Origin: Streptomyces poonensis
GTDB lineage: Bacteria > Actinomycetota > Actinomycetes > Streptomycetales > Streptomycetaceae
Direction of reading: 5' to 3'
Assembly: GCF_014650915.1 (NCBI RefSeq)
Contig: NZ_BMVW01000020.1
Coordinates: forward strand, 14,524-78,523
Length of the DNA stretch: 64,000 nucleotides
Part shown: piece after piece, positions 1-8,067 of the stretch
Position numbering within the stretch: the first letter of the stretch is position 1
How the letters are laid out: each line of letters begins with the position of its first letter
Position numbers and translations under genes: made by a program
Notes under the pieces: generated by a model
Databases searched by the model: none
Told to the model about the DNA's origin: nothing
The model's input: only the letters and a program-made list of their open reading frames with translations

Positions 1-77
1 TCGTCGTCACGGACATCGACCGAGAGCGGCGCAGGCTGACCCTCTCCCGACGACAGGTGTCACCTGACTCTCGGTGA
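1..77 (+). CDS. C-terminal end of an S1 RNA-binding domain protein (partial)
   Basis: Reading frame 3 gives VVTDIDRERRRLTLSRRQ followed by a short tail and a TGA at 75-77. The pattern of a beta strand, an acidic turn and 'RLTLSRRQ' is the usual last strand of an S1 (OB-fold) RNA-binding repeat, as found in ribosomal protein S1 and S1-like proteins. The start lies left of the window, so length and number of S1 repeats cannot be judged. Assignment rests on about 25 residues only. Confidence 0.55.
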   Translation, partial: VVTDIDRERRRLTLSRRQVSPDSR

Positions 78-217
78 CACCTGCGCGTCACCGTCACAGG
101 GATTCCACTACACGAGTGCCCCGTGCCCTGGGGCGAGGCCATGCCCAGCCTGGCGAACCTACGCGGTCACAGCACTGGGGGCTGTCTCCCGGAACAGTCC
201 ATGAGATCGTCGTGCCC

Positions 218-595
218 ATGATCGAGTCCTGGGTGATCGATGGTGGCAGCACCGTCCCGGTGTCGTTCGAGGTGGTGCTGAAGATTCTTCGTCCGAGGAT
301 CGGTGGAGGGCAGCTCGAGACGTGGCTGACCAGTTCGTCCGGACGGTCGTTGGCGTTCGTGACGAATACCGCGCGCGCGATGGTGATGTTGCTCGATGGA
401 GAGGGTGACCCCGGCGAGCATGCTGTGGATCCGGGAGCCGATGGATGGAGCGAGGGATTCGTTCTCTCCAACGGGCAGCATGACGCGTACCCGGACGAAG
501 ACACCGTGCCGATCGGTGAGGCTTTCAGGATTGTGGAGCACATTGTCAGCACGGGATCTTGGCCCGCGGACGCACGCTGGGTGGCCGATCGCTGA
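218..595 (+). CDS. Imm1-type immunity protein (orphan)
   Basis: A protein of about 125 residues whose second half (AMVMLLDGEGDPGEHAVDPG, then GFVLSNGQHDAYPDEDTVP and a final helix EAFRIVEHIVSTG) matches my memory of the Imm1 family, small cytosolic proteins that neutralise secreted polymorphic toxins. The acidic strand-turn-helix layout and the 'NGQ.D.YP....VP..EA' signature are visible. I chose the ATG at 218 because family similarity begins just after it; the frame stays open upstream to 74 and a GTG lies at 212, with no convincing ribosome binding site for any of them. No toxin gene is present: it sits between an S1-domain gene and transposase debris, so it looks like an orphan immunity gene left after rearrangement, or a stand-alone protective gene. 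Function is inferred from family resemblance only. Confidence 0.6.
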   Translation: MIESWVIDGGSTVPVSFEVVLKILRPRIGGGQLETWLTSSSGRSLAFVTNTARAMVMLLDGEGDPGEHAVDPGADGWSEGFVLSNGQHDAYPDEDTVPIGEAFRIVEHIVSTGSWPADARWVADR

Positions 596-597
596 AA

Positions 598-1130
598 CCG
601 CGGGCTGCCCCCGAACCCAGATGAGAATGGCGGCGAGGTGGCGTGCGGCCTGGTAGGCGATGGCGAGCTTGTCGGTTCACATGGCCAGGCCGCGCCACTG
701 TTCGAGCCGGTCGACGCACCGTTCGACCGCATTGCGCTGCCCCTGTGCCTCGGCATCAAAAGCGGGCGGGCGACCGCCGGCGCGGCCTCGCCGCAGACGG
801 TGACCGACCTGGCCGGACGGCTGAGGGATGACGGCACGGACTCCGCGCCGACGGAGATGACCGCACATCGCACGGGACGAATCCGCGCGATCAGCCAGGA
901 CGGCCTCCGGTCCGGTTCTCGGTCTTCCGAGTCCGCTTCGCGGAACCCGCACGCTTGCCATCGCGGCCTCGAAGGCCGGTGCGACACCAGCCTGGCCCGC
1001 AGTGACGTGGAGGGCCAGGGGCCGTGCCTGACTGTCGCTGGCGAGATGGACTTTCGTCCTCAGGCCGCCGCGGGAGCGTCCGAGCCCGTGATCGTCAGGT
1101 TCGGCCCGGCCCGATGAACGGCTGATCAGG
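598..1130 (-). pseudogene. IS5-family transposase remnant (3' part, nonsense mutated)
   Basis: Read on the minus strand, the sequence from about 1130 encodes a DDE transposase segment: EPDDHGLGRSRGGLRTKVHL, then VLADRADSSRAMCGHLRRRG, then QRNAVERCVDRLEQWRGLAM. After this methionine comes an in-frame TGA (near 676) where relatives have CGA, and the frame then continues TDKLAIAYQAARHLAAILIW, the usual transposase C-terminus. So one nonsense change splits the gene. The N-terminal third is missing; its place is taken by an oppositely oriented remnant. Relatives are IS112-like IS5-group elements common in streptomycetes. No terminal inverted repeats were identified. It cannot encode a working enzyme. 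Confidence 0.75.
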
Positions 1131-1350
1131 CGGGCCGTGGACGGTACCTGGAGGAGGATCCTCGCCGCGGTCCCGGCAATGGCCGACCAGCAGGCCCACA
1201 AGCGCCGCAACGTGGTGGAACGACGCTTCAACCACCTCAAGCAGCGGCGCGGCAGCGCCACCCGCTACGAGAAGTCCGCCGAGTCCCACCAGGCAGCCGT
1301 CACCCTCGCGTCACTGCTGGAGTGGGCGTGCCGCGTGACGACACCGCCTA
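1131..1350 (+). pseudogene. IS5-family transposase remnant with internal deletion
   Basis: On the plus strand, an N-terminal style segment (VDGTWRRILAAVPAMAD) is joined directly to a C-terminal segment (AHKRRNVVERRFNHLKQRRG, then TRYEKSAESHQAAVTLASLL). In intact IS5-group transposases these are separated by most of the catalytic domain, so about two thirds of the gene has been deleted in frame. It abuts the oppositely oriented remnant at 598-1130 and runs into the 3' end of the PrmC-like gene at 1348. The pair probably reflects one element inserted beside or into another, followed by decay. Exact ends are not defined. Confidence 0.6.
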
Positions 1351-2136
1351 GGAAGCCGAGGCGGAGCGGGTGCCGATGATCACGTGCGCGTGCCACTCCT
1401 CCGACACCGCCACCCGCGCGGTCAGCCCGCCGCGGCTGAACGCCTCCGCCGCGAGCGGTGCCTGGCGTGCGCTCGTCTCGACGAACAGGCTGCCGCCTGG
1501 TGCCAGCCACCGCGCCGCCCCGACCGCGACCCGTCGCAGTACGTCGAGGCCGTCGGCGCCTCCGTCGAGGGCGATCGGTGGCTCGTGATCGCGGGCCTCC
1601 GCCGGCAGCAGGGCGATCTCGCCGGTGGGGACGTACGGGACATTCGCCGCGAGGATGCCGACGCGCCCGCGCAGGGTGCCGGGCAGCGCCGCGAAGAGGT
1701 CGCCCTGGTGGACGTGACCGCCGAAGGGGGCGACGTTGCGGCGGGCGCAGTGCACGGCCGCCGGGTCGACGTCGGCGGCGTGCAGTTCGGCGCCGTCCAG
1801 GCGGGCCGCCAGGGCCGCGCCGACCGCGCCCGAGCCGCAGCACAGGTCGACCACGACCGACGCTCCGGGCACGGCGGCCAGCGCCTGCTCGACGAGGAAC
1901 TCGGTACGGCGCCGGGGCACGAAGACCCCTGGGGCGACGGCGATGCGCAGTCCGCTGAACTCGGCCCAGCCCAGGACGAGTTCGAGGGGCAGGCCGGACG
2001 CGCGGCGGTCCACCATGGCGGCGGCCTCGTCCGGGGTGTGGGCGGTGGACAGTATCAACTCCGCCTCGTCCTCGGCGAAGACACAGCCGGCGGATCGGAG
2101 GGCGGCGACGACAGCGGACGTCGGAAGGGGTGGCAT
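1348..2136 (-). CDS. PrmC-related N5-glutamine methyltransferase
   Basis: A 262-residue Rossmann-fold SAM-dependent methyltransferase. Motif I VVDLCCGSGAVGAALA lies near residues 95-110 and the post-motif acidic residue in HAADVDPAAV near 119-127. The substrate motif, normally NPPY in HemK/PrmC enzymes, is here N-V-P-Y (165-168), the variant seen in the PrmC-related subfamily of actinobacteria. An N-terminal helical region (1-60) is consistent with PrmC-type substrate recognition. Canonical PrmC methylates the GGQ glutamine of release factors; whether this paralogue does is unknown. Its stop overlaps the edge of transposase debris at 1348, so downstream sequence is rearranged, but the gene looks intact. 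The 291 bp upstream to the acetyltransferase gene show no further gene. Confidence 0.8.
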   Translation of the reverse strand: MPPLPTSAVVAALRSAGCVFAEDEAELILSTAHTPDEAAAMVDRRASGLPLELVLGWAEFSGLRIAVAPGVFVPRRRTEFLVEQALAAVPGASVVVDLCCGSGAVGAALAARLDGAELHAADVDPAAVHCARRNVAPFGGHVHQGDLFAALPGTLRGRVGILAANVPYVPTGEIALLPAEARDHEPPIALDGGADGLDVLRRVAVGAARWLAPGGSLFVETSARQAPLAAEAFSRGGLTARVAVSEEWHAHVIIGTRSASAS

Positions 2137-2427
2137 GGTGCCGAGAGCCTTTCGGTGGGCGAAGGGCGCTCTCGCGTTGCCTACCGGCGGCGCACCGCGC
2201 CGCTCCGGGGTGAGAGCACCCGACCTGACACTGCGGTGATCGGTCCCACCTCCTCGGTGACATGACGGCTTGACGACGTGACGACTGGCCCGGCCACCCT
2301 ACTGCACGACCGGTACCAATCCGCCCCCGTCCCCCGGGCCGCCTCCGTTCCAGTGCTCCTCGCCTCACCTCGGCCCGCCTCGCCTCGACCTGCGCGGCCG
2401 ACCTCGCCCCCGTCCGGGTCCACGTCA

Positions 2428-3186
2428 CTACCCGGCGCCCACCACTTCCCCCCGCGCCGCTTCGGCGGGCACTCGGGCCGTCATGAATCTGGTTCTGCGC
2501 CGCAGTACGAAGCCCAGCGTCTCGTACAGCCGGATGGCGCCGGTGTTGTCCGCGCCGGTGTGCAGGAAGGGCGTCTCACCACGTTCCCGGATGCCGTGGG
2601 CGACGGCGCGGACGAGCCGGCCGGCGAGGCCCTGGCCCCGGGCGTCGGGGTGGGTGCAGACCGCGCTGATCTCGGTCCACCCCGGCGGGTGCAGCCGCTC
2701 GCCCGCCATCGCGACGAGGACACCGCCCCGGCGTATGCCGAGGTAGGTGCCGAGCTCGACGGTGCGGGGCAGGAACGGTCCGGGCCGGGTGCGCTCCACC
2801 AGGTCGAGCATTTCGGGCACGTCGGCGGGTCCCAGCAGGACGGCCTCCGAGTCGGGCGCGGCGTCGACGCCTTCGTCGACGAGCTGGACGCCCTCGGCGT
2901 ACCAGCTCAGCTCCCAGTCGTCCGGGACCGCCCCGTTGAAGCCGAGCAGCGGCACCTCGGCTCCGGGACCCGCCAGCGCGGCGAGCACGTCCCAGTCACC
3001 GGCGTCCGGCTCCTCGGGCAGGGCCACCCACGGGGTCACGTCGACGGGGTAGCGGAGGATCCGGCCGTGCCGCTCCGCGAAGCGGGCATGGGGGCCGGTC
3101 AGCGAGGTGAGGGCGGGGTGATCGAGGACGTGCGCCGGGGGGCGGCCGGCGCCGTGCGCGCGGTCCGCGACCGTGGTACGGCTCAT
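2428..3186 (-). CDS. GNAT-family N-acetyltransferase
   Basis: 252 residues. The C-terminal half is a GNAT domain of the FR47-like kind: TEISAVCTHPDARGQGLAGR carries the acetyl-CoA pyrophosphate-binding R/Q-x-x-G-x-G/A loop (about residues 172-191), followed by the FLHTGADNTGAIRLYETLGF signature (about 207-226). The N-terminal half is a family-specific extension. Acceptor substrate is unknown. The ATG overlaps the stop of the oxidoreductase gene by 4 bp, indicating translational coupling in a two-gene operon. Confidence 0.85.
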   Translation of the reverse strand: MSRTTVADRAHGAGRPPAHVLDHPALTSLTGPHARFAERHGRILRYPVDVTPWVALPEEPDAGDWDVLAALAGPGAEVPLLGFNGAVPDDWELSWYAEGVQLVDEGVDAAPDSEAVLLGPADVPEMLDLVERTRPGPFLPRTVELGTYLGIRRGGVLVAMAGERLHPPGWTEISAVCTHPDARGQGLAGRLVRAVAHGIRERGETPFLHTGADNTGAIRLYETLGFVLRRRTRFMTARVPAEAARGEVVGAG

Positions 3187-4112
3187 ACGGCGGCCTCGGC
3201 GACCTCGATCACGATCTTGCCCGTGGCGTGGCCCTCCTCGACCGTGCGCAGCGCCTCGGCGGCCCGGTCCAGCGGGAACGTTTCCGTGACGTACGACCGC
3301 AGTGCGCCGTCGACGACGAGCCGCACCACCTCGTCGAGCACGGCGGCGGTACGCGCGCGGGCGACCGGCGCGCCGCCGAGTTCCGCCACGATGTCCTTGC
3401 CGCCCGCGGTGATCAGCTTCGTCCGGTCGGACAGCAGCCCGGCCGCCGTCCTGAGGACGTCGCCGCCGACCAGGTCGTAGACCGCGTCCACGCCCTCCGG
3501 CGCGGCCGCCCGCACACCCGCCGCGAAGTCGGGGCCGGAGGGCACGTGCACCGCGCCGAGCGACTCGACGAGGTCCTTCTTGCCCGCGCTCGCGACACCG
3601 ATCACCCGCACACCGAAGGCGCGGGCGATCTGTGCGGCGGCCACACCGACGCCGCCGCCCGCGCCCGTGACCAGGAGGGTGGCGCCGGCCGGCAGATCCA
3701 GCTGACGGACGCCGTCGTACGCCGTGGCCGCCGCGACGGGCAGGGCCGCGGCGTCCGTGAAGGACACTCCGGCGGGCTTGTGCGCGGTCACCGTGACGGG
3801 CAGCAGGGCGTACTCGGCGTATCCGCCGGCGACCGGGTTGCCGAAGACCTCGTCGCCGACGGCGAACCCGGTGACGTCAGGGCCCACCTCCTCGACGACC
3901 CCGGCGACCTCGTTGCCGAACACGGCGGGCAGTTCGCGCGCGCTCTCGCCCGGGCGGGCGTGCCCGGTGCGCTGCTTCCAGTCGACGGGGTTGACGCCCG
4001 CCGCGCGCACCGCGACGAGCAGTTGGCCGGGGCCGGGGGCAGGCCGCTCGATCTCGACGAGCGCCTCGGCCTCCGGGCCTCCGTACCGTGTGAAGACGTA
4101 CGCCTTGGACAT
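3183..4112 (-). CDS. NADP-dependent zinc-less alcohol dehydrogenase/quinone oxidoreductase
   Basis: 309 residues of the medium-chain dehydrogenase/reductase fold. Start chosen at MSKAYVFTRYGGPEA, 9 bases after a strong GGAGAGGGAGGG site; an upstream in-frame ATG at 4145 lacks one. A GroES-like domain (AAGVNPVDWKQRTGHARPGE) is followed by the nucleotide-binding segment LLVTGAGGGVGVAAAQIARA (AxGGVG type) and IGVAS at the second strand, suggesting NADPH. No catalytic or structural zinc cysteines are present, placing it with quinone oxidoreductase (QOR) type enzymes. It is the first gene of an operon with the GNAT gene at 2428, overlapping by 4 bp. Substrate unknown. Confidence 0.85.
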   Translation of the reverse strand: MSKAYVFTRYGGPEAEALVEIERPAPGPGQLLVAVRAAGVNPVDWKQRTGHARPGESARELPAVFGNEVAGVVEEVGPDVTGFAVGDEVFGNPVAGGYAEYALLPVTVTAHKPAGVSFTDAAALPVAAATAYDGVRQLDLPAGATLLVTGAGGGVGVAAAQIARAFGVRVIGVASAGKKDLVESLGAVHVPSGPDFAAGVRAAAPEGVDAVYDLVGGDVLRTAAGLLSDRTKLITAGGKDIVAELGGAPVARARTAAVLDEVVRLVVDGALRSYVTETFPLDRAAEALRTVEEGHATGKIVIEVAEAAV

Positions 4113-4374
4113 GGGCTGTGTCCCTCCCTCTCCTTCGCTTGTCACACCGTGGCCGTGGCCGGCACCAGCGGAAAGAGAGACCGCGCGCCGGCTATTCCCG
4201 TACCACCGGTGCGTTCACGAGGCCGCAATGATCATCCCAGGTGCGGGAACGGCGGAACAGCCGGGGGACGGACGGAGCACCGTCCCCCGCCGCGTACGGT
4301 GGTAGGAGTCGCACACACGATCACACCCGGCCCGCGCACCCTCCGCACGGCCGGCCTGGAGGCACCGCACCGCC

Positions 4375-4980
4375 ATGCACGTCACCCGAGGCTTCACCGG
4401 GCGCCCACGCGTCCCCGACGCCGGACTGCCGCCCGGCCAGTACGACGCCAAGGACGACTGGCCCGTCCTGTCGGCCGAGGTCACGCCGGACCTCGCGCCC
4501 GCCGACTGGACGTTCCGGATCGACGGACTGGTGGCCGAGCCGCACACCTGGGACTGGGACGCGGCGCACGCGCTGCCCTCCTCCTCGTACGAGGGCGACA
4601 TCCACTGTGTGACGGGCTGGTCGAAGTTCGGTACACGGTTCGGAGGTGTCTCCCTGGACGCCTTCCTGGATGTGGTGCGGCCCCACGCGACGGCGACCCA
4701 TGCGGTGGCGTACGCACACACCGGGTACACCGCGAACCTGCCGCTCGCCGACCTCAGGGGCGGACGGGCCTGGATCGCGTTCGCGTACGACGGGAAGCCG
4801 CTGCCCGCCGAGCACGGGGGACCCGCGCGGCTGCTGGTGCCGCACCTGTACTTCTGGAAGAGCACCAAGTGGATCGCCGGCCTGCACATCCTCGACCACG
4901 ACGAGCCGGGCTTCTGGGAGCGGAACGGCTACCACGCGCGCGGCAACCCCTGGGAAGAGCAGCGGTACGCAGGTGACTGA
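4375..4980 (+). CDS. Sulfite-oxidase-like molybdopterin oxidoreductase
   Basis: 201 residues, a single sulfite-oxidase-type molybdopterin domain without haem or dimerisation domains. Typical signatures are DWTFRIDGLV, EGDIHCVTGWSKFGTRFGGV with the molybdenum-coordinating cysteine C78, and LLVPHLYFWKSTKWIAGLHI. No signal peptide or twin-arginine motif is visible, so it is probably cytoplasmic. The neighbouring gene at 4973, a flavin reductase without its own electron-transfer centre, overlaps by 8 bp and is likely the redox partner. Natural substrate is unknown; members of this family are generally annotated only as sulfite oxidase-like. Confidence 0.85.
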   Translation: MHVTRGFTGRPRVPDAGLPPGQYDAKDDWPVLSAEVTPDLAPADWTFRIDGLVAEPHTWDWDAAHALPSSSYEGDIHCVTGWSKFGTRFGGVSLDAFLDVVRPHATATHAVAYAHTGYTANLPLADLRGGRAWIAFAYDGKPLPAEHGGPARLLVPHLYFWKSTKWIAGLHILDHDEPGFWERNGYHARGNPWEEQRYAGD

Positions 4981-5770
4981 GATCGTGACCGTTCCGACGA
5001 CCGCTCCCAGGACCGTTCCGGCGCCCTTCACTCCCCCGACGCGTTTCGCCGTGCCCGGGCGGATCGGCGTGAGCGAGCAGGCCGCCTCGATGTGGCAGAC
5101 CGCGACGCTCACCGAGATCCGCCGGGAGACGCCGCGCGTCTCGACGTTCCGGTTCGCCGTGCCCGCCTGGGCGGGGCACCTTCCCGGCCAGCACCTGATG
5201 CTGCGGCTGACCGCCGAGGACGGTTATGTGGCCCAGCGCCACTACTCGATCGCGTCCCCGCCCGACGACACCGGGCACATCGAACTGACCCTGGACCATG
5301 TCGAGGACGGCGAGGTGTCGGGCTGGTTCCACACGGTGGCCCGGCCCGGCGACCGGATCGAGGTGCGCGGCCCGCTCAGCGGGTTCTTCGCCTGGCCGGG
5401 CGACCGGCCCGCGCTGCTGATCGGTGCCGGCTCCGGAGTCGTGCCGCTGATGTCGATGGTGCGTCACCGGCGGGCACGGAGCCTGTCCGTGCCCGTACGG
5501 CTGCTGGTGTCCGCGCGGGGGCCCGAGGACCTCATCTACGCGCGGGAGTTGGGGCCGGAGACGACGCCGGTGTTCACACGCCGTGCGCCCGCGGGTGTGC
5601 CGGTGGGACGTATGGCGGCCGCACATGTGGCGCCGCTCCTGGCCGAGCAGCCTCCCGGTGGGTGGGAGGCCTATGTGTGCGGCTCCAACGCCTTCGCCGA
5701 GCACGCCTCACGGCTTCTGGTGGAGGCGGGTCAGCCCGTGGACCGCATCCGTATCGAACGGTTCGGCTGA
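4973..5770 (+). CDS. Ferredoxin-NADP(H) reductase-type flavoprotein
   Basis: 265 residues starting at a GTG that overlaps the upstream stop codon, implying coupling to the sulfite-oxidase-like gene. The FAD domain shows QRHYSIASPP (R-x-Y-S motif, about residues 90-99) and the NAD(P) domain shows LLIGAGSGVVPLMSMVR (about 145-161) and a C-terminal YVCGSNAFAE. There is no 2Fe-2S ferredoxin domain, so electrons would pass directly between flavin and a partner. The overlap and frequent co-occurrence of these two families suggest it supplies or removes electrons for the molybdoenzyme. Cytoplasmic; substrate not predictable. Confidence 0.8.
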   Translation: MTEIVTVPTTAPRTVPAPFTPPTRFAVPGRIGVSEQAASMWQTATLTEIRRETPRVSTFRFAVPAWAGHLPGQHLMLRLTAEDGYVAQRHYSIASPPDDTGHIELTLDHVEDGEVSGWFHTVARPGDRIEVRGPLSGFFAWPGDRPALLIGAGSGVVPLMSMVRHRRARSLSVPVRLLVSARGPEDLIYARELGPETTPVFTRRAPAGVPVGRMAAAHVAPLLAEQPPGGWEAYVCGSNAFAEHASRLLVEAGQPVDRIRIERFG

Positions 5771-5941
5771 TCCGGCCACACACCCCCGTACCCGGCCTCG
5801 GAGAACATCGGTACAGCGGCTCGGTTTCGCGGTCGCCGCGCCGGCTGCTGCCCGCCGGAGCAGCACCTTCGACCGGCGCCGCAGCCGTCCGGAGGAACCT
5901 TGCCCGGCACGGGTACCTGTGCCGCTTCCGGCGCTTGGTCC

Positions 5942-6610
5942 TCAGCCGGGTCGCTTGGCCATGACGACCACACCCGGCCCGGTGTCCTCATCCGCGGGGA
6001 GCCGGAGTTCGGCGACCGGGCGCAGGCCGGCCTGCTCGATCAGCTCCACGAGTTGTTCCGGCCGCCATTTGTGTGTCGTCCAACGAACGGGTACTCCTCC
6101 GTAGGCCTCGGTGCGCGCCAGGTCTCCGTCGCCGACGTGGGTCGCGGTGATGAAGTGTCCGCCCGGCTTCAACGCGCGCGCGAACATGGCCAGCACCTGA
6201 GGAAGGACGTCACGGGGGAGGTTGAACAGTGACCACCACCCGAGCACGCCGCCGAGGGACGCTTCGTCAAGATCGAGGTCGGTGGCGGAGGCGACACTGA
6301 AACGGCATTGCGGATGAAGACGGCGTGCGTTCTCGATCATGCGAGGAGAGAGATCCACTCCGGACACGTCGAGTCCGCGCTCGGCGAGGTAGGCGGTCAC
6401 CGTTCCGGGTCCGCAGCCGACGTCGAGCACAGGGCCGAGTTCGCTCACGCTGTCGGCGAAGGCGTCGATCGATGCCTTGAGCCATGGATGGCAACGGATG
6501 TCGCCGATTCCCGTCGTCACCACCATGTGGACGTAGTTGTCGGCCACCCGGTCATACGACTCACGAACCACGTCGAGGTCGGCCGGGCGATCAATACCGT
6601 GTGTGTGCAT
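5942..6610 (-). CDS. Class I SAM-dependent methyltransferase
   Basis: 222 residues with a clear motif I, VLDVGCGPGTVTAYLAERGL, an acidic strand-2 end (VSGVDLSPRM) and a methyltransf_11/25-like middle region (ATDLDLDEASLGGVLGWWSL). Start placed at the ATG (6610) before HTHGIDRPADL because similarity begins there; the frame stays open another 195 codons upstream through repetitive sequence that is not protein-like. No good ribosome binding site precedes it. Substrate is not inferable; small-molecule methylation is typical for the family. Confidence 0.8.
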   Translation of the reverse strand: MHTHGIDRPADLDVVRESYDRVADNYVHMVVTTGIGDIRCHPWLKASIDAFADSVSELGPVLDVGCGPGTVTAYLAERGLDVSGVDLSPRMIENARRLHPQCRFSVASATDLDLDEASLGGVLGWWSLFNLPRDVLPQVLAMFARALKPGGHFITATHVGDGDLARTEAYGGVPVRWTTHKWRPEQLVELIEQAGLRPVAELRLPADEDTGPGVVVMAKRPG

Positions 6611-7035
6611 CGGCCAACAATAGGACTGCGCGACGGTCTTGGGGCTGGTACAGCGGAGAAAGACGTGCAGGGTGCAGCCCTGGCCACGCCGTACGGTCAC
6701 GCCTGTCACCAGCGTCGCCACGGTGGGCTGAGCCGCCGGTACCGGGCGGTCCGAGTGGAACCAGGCACGGTCGGGCCGAACCGGGCAGAGCCTGCCGGTA
6801 CCGGGCAGAGCTCGGCGGAATCGGGCAGAACTCGGCCGACCCGGCGGACCGGGCCCGGGTTTCGGGGTGGTCCGGCTGGGAACTCCGGCGGCAGAGGAGG
6901 GCCGTCGCGACAGCCGCGCCGTGCAGCGCAGTGGCGCGCCGTGCAGCGCAGTGCCGTGCACTGCCCGTGCCAGGGGGCGGGTCGGCCCCGCCGTACCCAC
7001 CGTACGGACGCGGCGCCGAGGAGGTGGAGGTGCTG
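6611..7035. repeat. Intergenic region with short 20-bp-phased repeats
   Basis: 425 bp between divergent genes. Two repeat patches stand out: CGGGCAGAG-type units recurring every 20 bp near 6783, 6803 and 6823, and GCGCCGTGCAGCGCAGTG occurring twice 20 bp apart (6916 and 6936). The promoters of both flanking genes must lie here, but no consensus -35/-10 pair is convincing. A purine-rich ribosome binding site (GAGGAGGTGGAGG) ends the region before the gene at 7036. Confidence 0.55.
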
Positions 7036-7620
7036 ATGCTGAGCCCGTTGCGCGGCTGGCGTTGGCGCCCCAACCCGCTGCGCCGCCGCTCGGACGTGAT
7101 GGAGGCGTGGACGACTCTGGTCGTGACGGTGCTACTGGTCGTCGGCACGCCCCTCGCCGGGCTCGTCGCGGGGTGGTGGGCACACACGGACGCACAGGCC
7201 CGGGTCACCGCGGAACGGGCCGCACTACGCCGGGTGAGCGCGGTGGTACTGACCGACGCCCCGGCCGCGGTCCCCTCCGCGAACGGCGGCAGTCAGCCGG
7301 TGTTCCGGGTACAGGCGCGCTGGACGGAGCCCGCTGCGGGCACCGTGACCGGCCCGGCCCGGGTGCCGGCGGGCACACGGGCCGGTGATCTCGCCGAGGT
7401 CTGGCTGGACGGGCGGGGACGGAGCGTCGGCCCGCCGGCGACCGGGGCCGTGGTGTGGCAGCACACGCTGGCGATGGGGGCCTGCGCCGCGGGCGGCGCC
7501 GCCGTCGCCGTCCTCGCCGGGCACCTCGTGGTGCGCCGGGTCGCCCTCCGGCACCGTATGGAGGAATGGGACCGGGAGTGGGCGCGCACCGGGCCCGAGT
7601 GGGCCCGCCGCTGGGCCTGA
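7036..7620 (+). CDS. Rv1733c-family two-pass membrane protein
   Basis: 194 residues. The N-terminus SPLRGWRWRPNPLRRRSDVM, then a hydrophobic helix (about residues 31-51, TLVVTVLLVVGTPLAGLVAG), a roughly 100-residue outer region, and a second helix (about 143-165, TLAMGACAAGGAAVAVLAGH) match the Rv1733c-like family conserved in streptomycetes and mycobacteria. Topology suggests both ends inside. Start chosen at the ATG 12 bases after GAGGAGGTGGAGG. Function unknown; often expressed from stress- or dormancy-responsive promoters in relatives, which cannot be seen here. Confidence 0.75.
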   Translation: MLSPLRGWRWRPNPLRRRSDVMEAWTTLVVTVLLVVGTPLAGLVAGWWAHTDAQARVTAERAALRRVSAVVLTDAPAAVPSANGGSQPVFRVQARWTEPAAGTVTGPARVPAGTRAGDLAEVWLDGRGRSVGPPATGAVVWQHTLAMGACAAGGAAVAVLAGHLVVRRVALRHRMEEWDREWARTGPEWARRWA

Positions 7621-7739
7621 CCGGCACCTCCGGGGCGACCGGCACCCCCGGGCCGATCGGTCGACCGATTGACCGGTTGACCGGCATACAGCGCTGCTCA
7701 TCGCCCGTGCACAGTCCGGGAGTCGTCCGCGCGTCCCCC

Positions 7740-7957
7740 ATGTACCGGCCGAGCCGACGTCCCGTCTTTCCCCATGTACCGGATGTACCGGATGTACCGG
7801 CCGAGCCGACGTCCGATCTTTCCTCATGTACCGGCGAGCCGACGCCCGGCCTGTCCCCATCTACCGGCGAGCCGACGCCCGGTCATTTCCCACGCGAGGT
7901 CCGAGCCGGCGTCCGACCATTCCCCACGTACCGCCCGAGCGCCTCCCCGGTGTCCCC
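7740..7957. repeat. Imperfect 33/34-bp tandem repeat, about six units
   Basis: Units begin near 7740, 7792, 7826, 7859, 7892 and 7926 and share ATGTACCGGCGAGCCGACG followed by a C/T-rich tail. Between units one and two, the 9-mer ATGTACCGG is itself repeated (7774-7791). Because unit length alternates between 33 and 34, no frame is preserved and it is unlikely to be coding. It fills most of the 447-bp gap between the Rv1733c-type gene and the esterase at 8068. Just before it (7651-7685) is a small GACCGRTTGACCGG-like repeat. Confidence 0.8.
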
Positions 7958-8067
7958 CGTGCACCGTCCGTGTGCCCGGGCGCGGGGTCCTGACTCTCTG
8001 GCGGCGCGCGCCCCGGCACCGTACGGTGTGATCACTCGCACCGGTCCGATTCCGAAGGTGTACACCC

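Noticed and set aside
2278..3480. Plus-strand 400-codon frame antisense to the GNAT and oxidoreductase genes
   Set aside because: Both minus-strand genes show clear family motifs and a coupled start/stop; the antisense product is low complexity.
7740..7957. Possible CRISPR array
   Set aside because: Units are contiguous 33/34-bp tandem repeats without unique spacers, and there are no cas genes.
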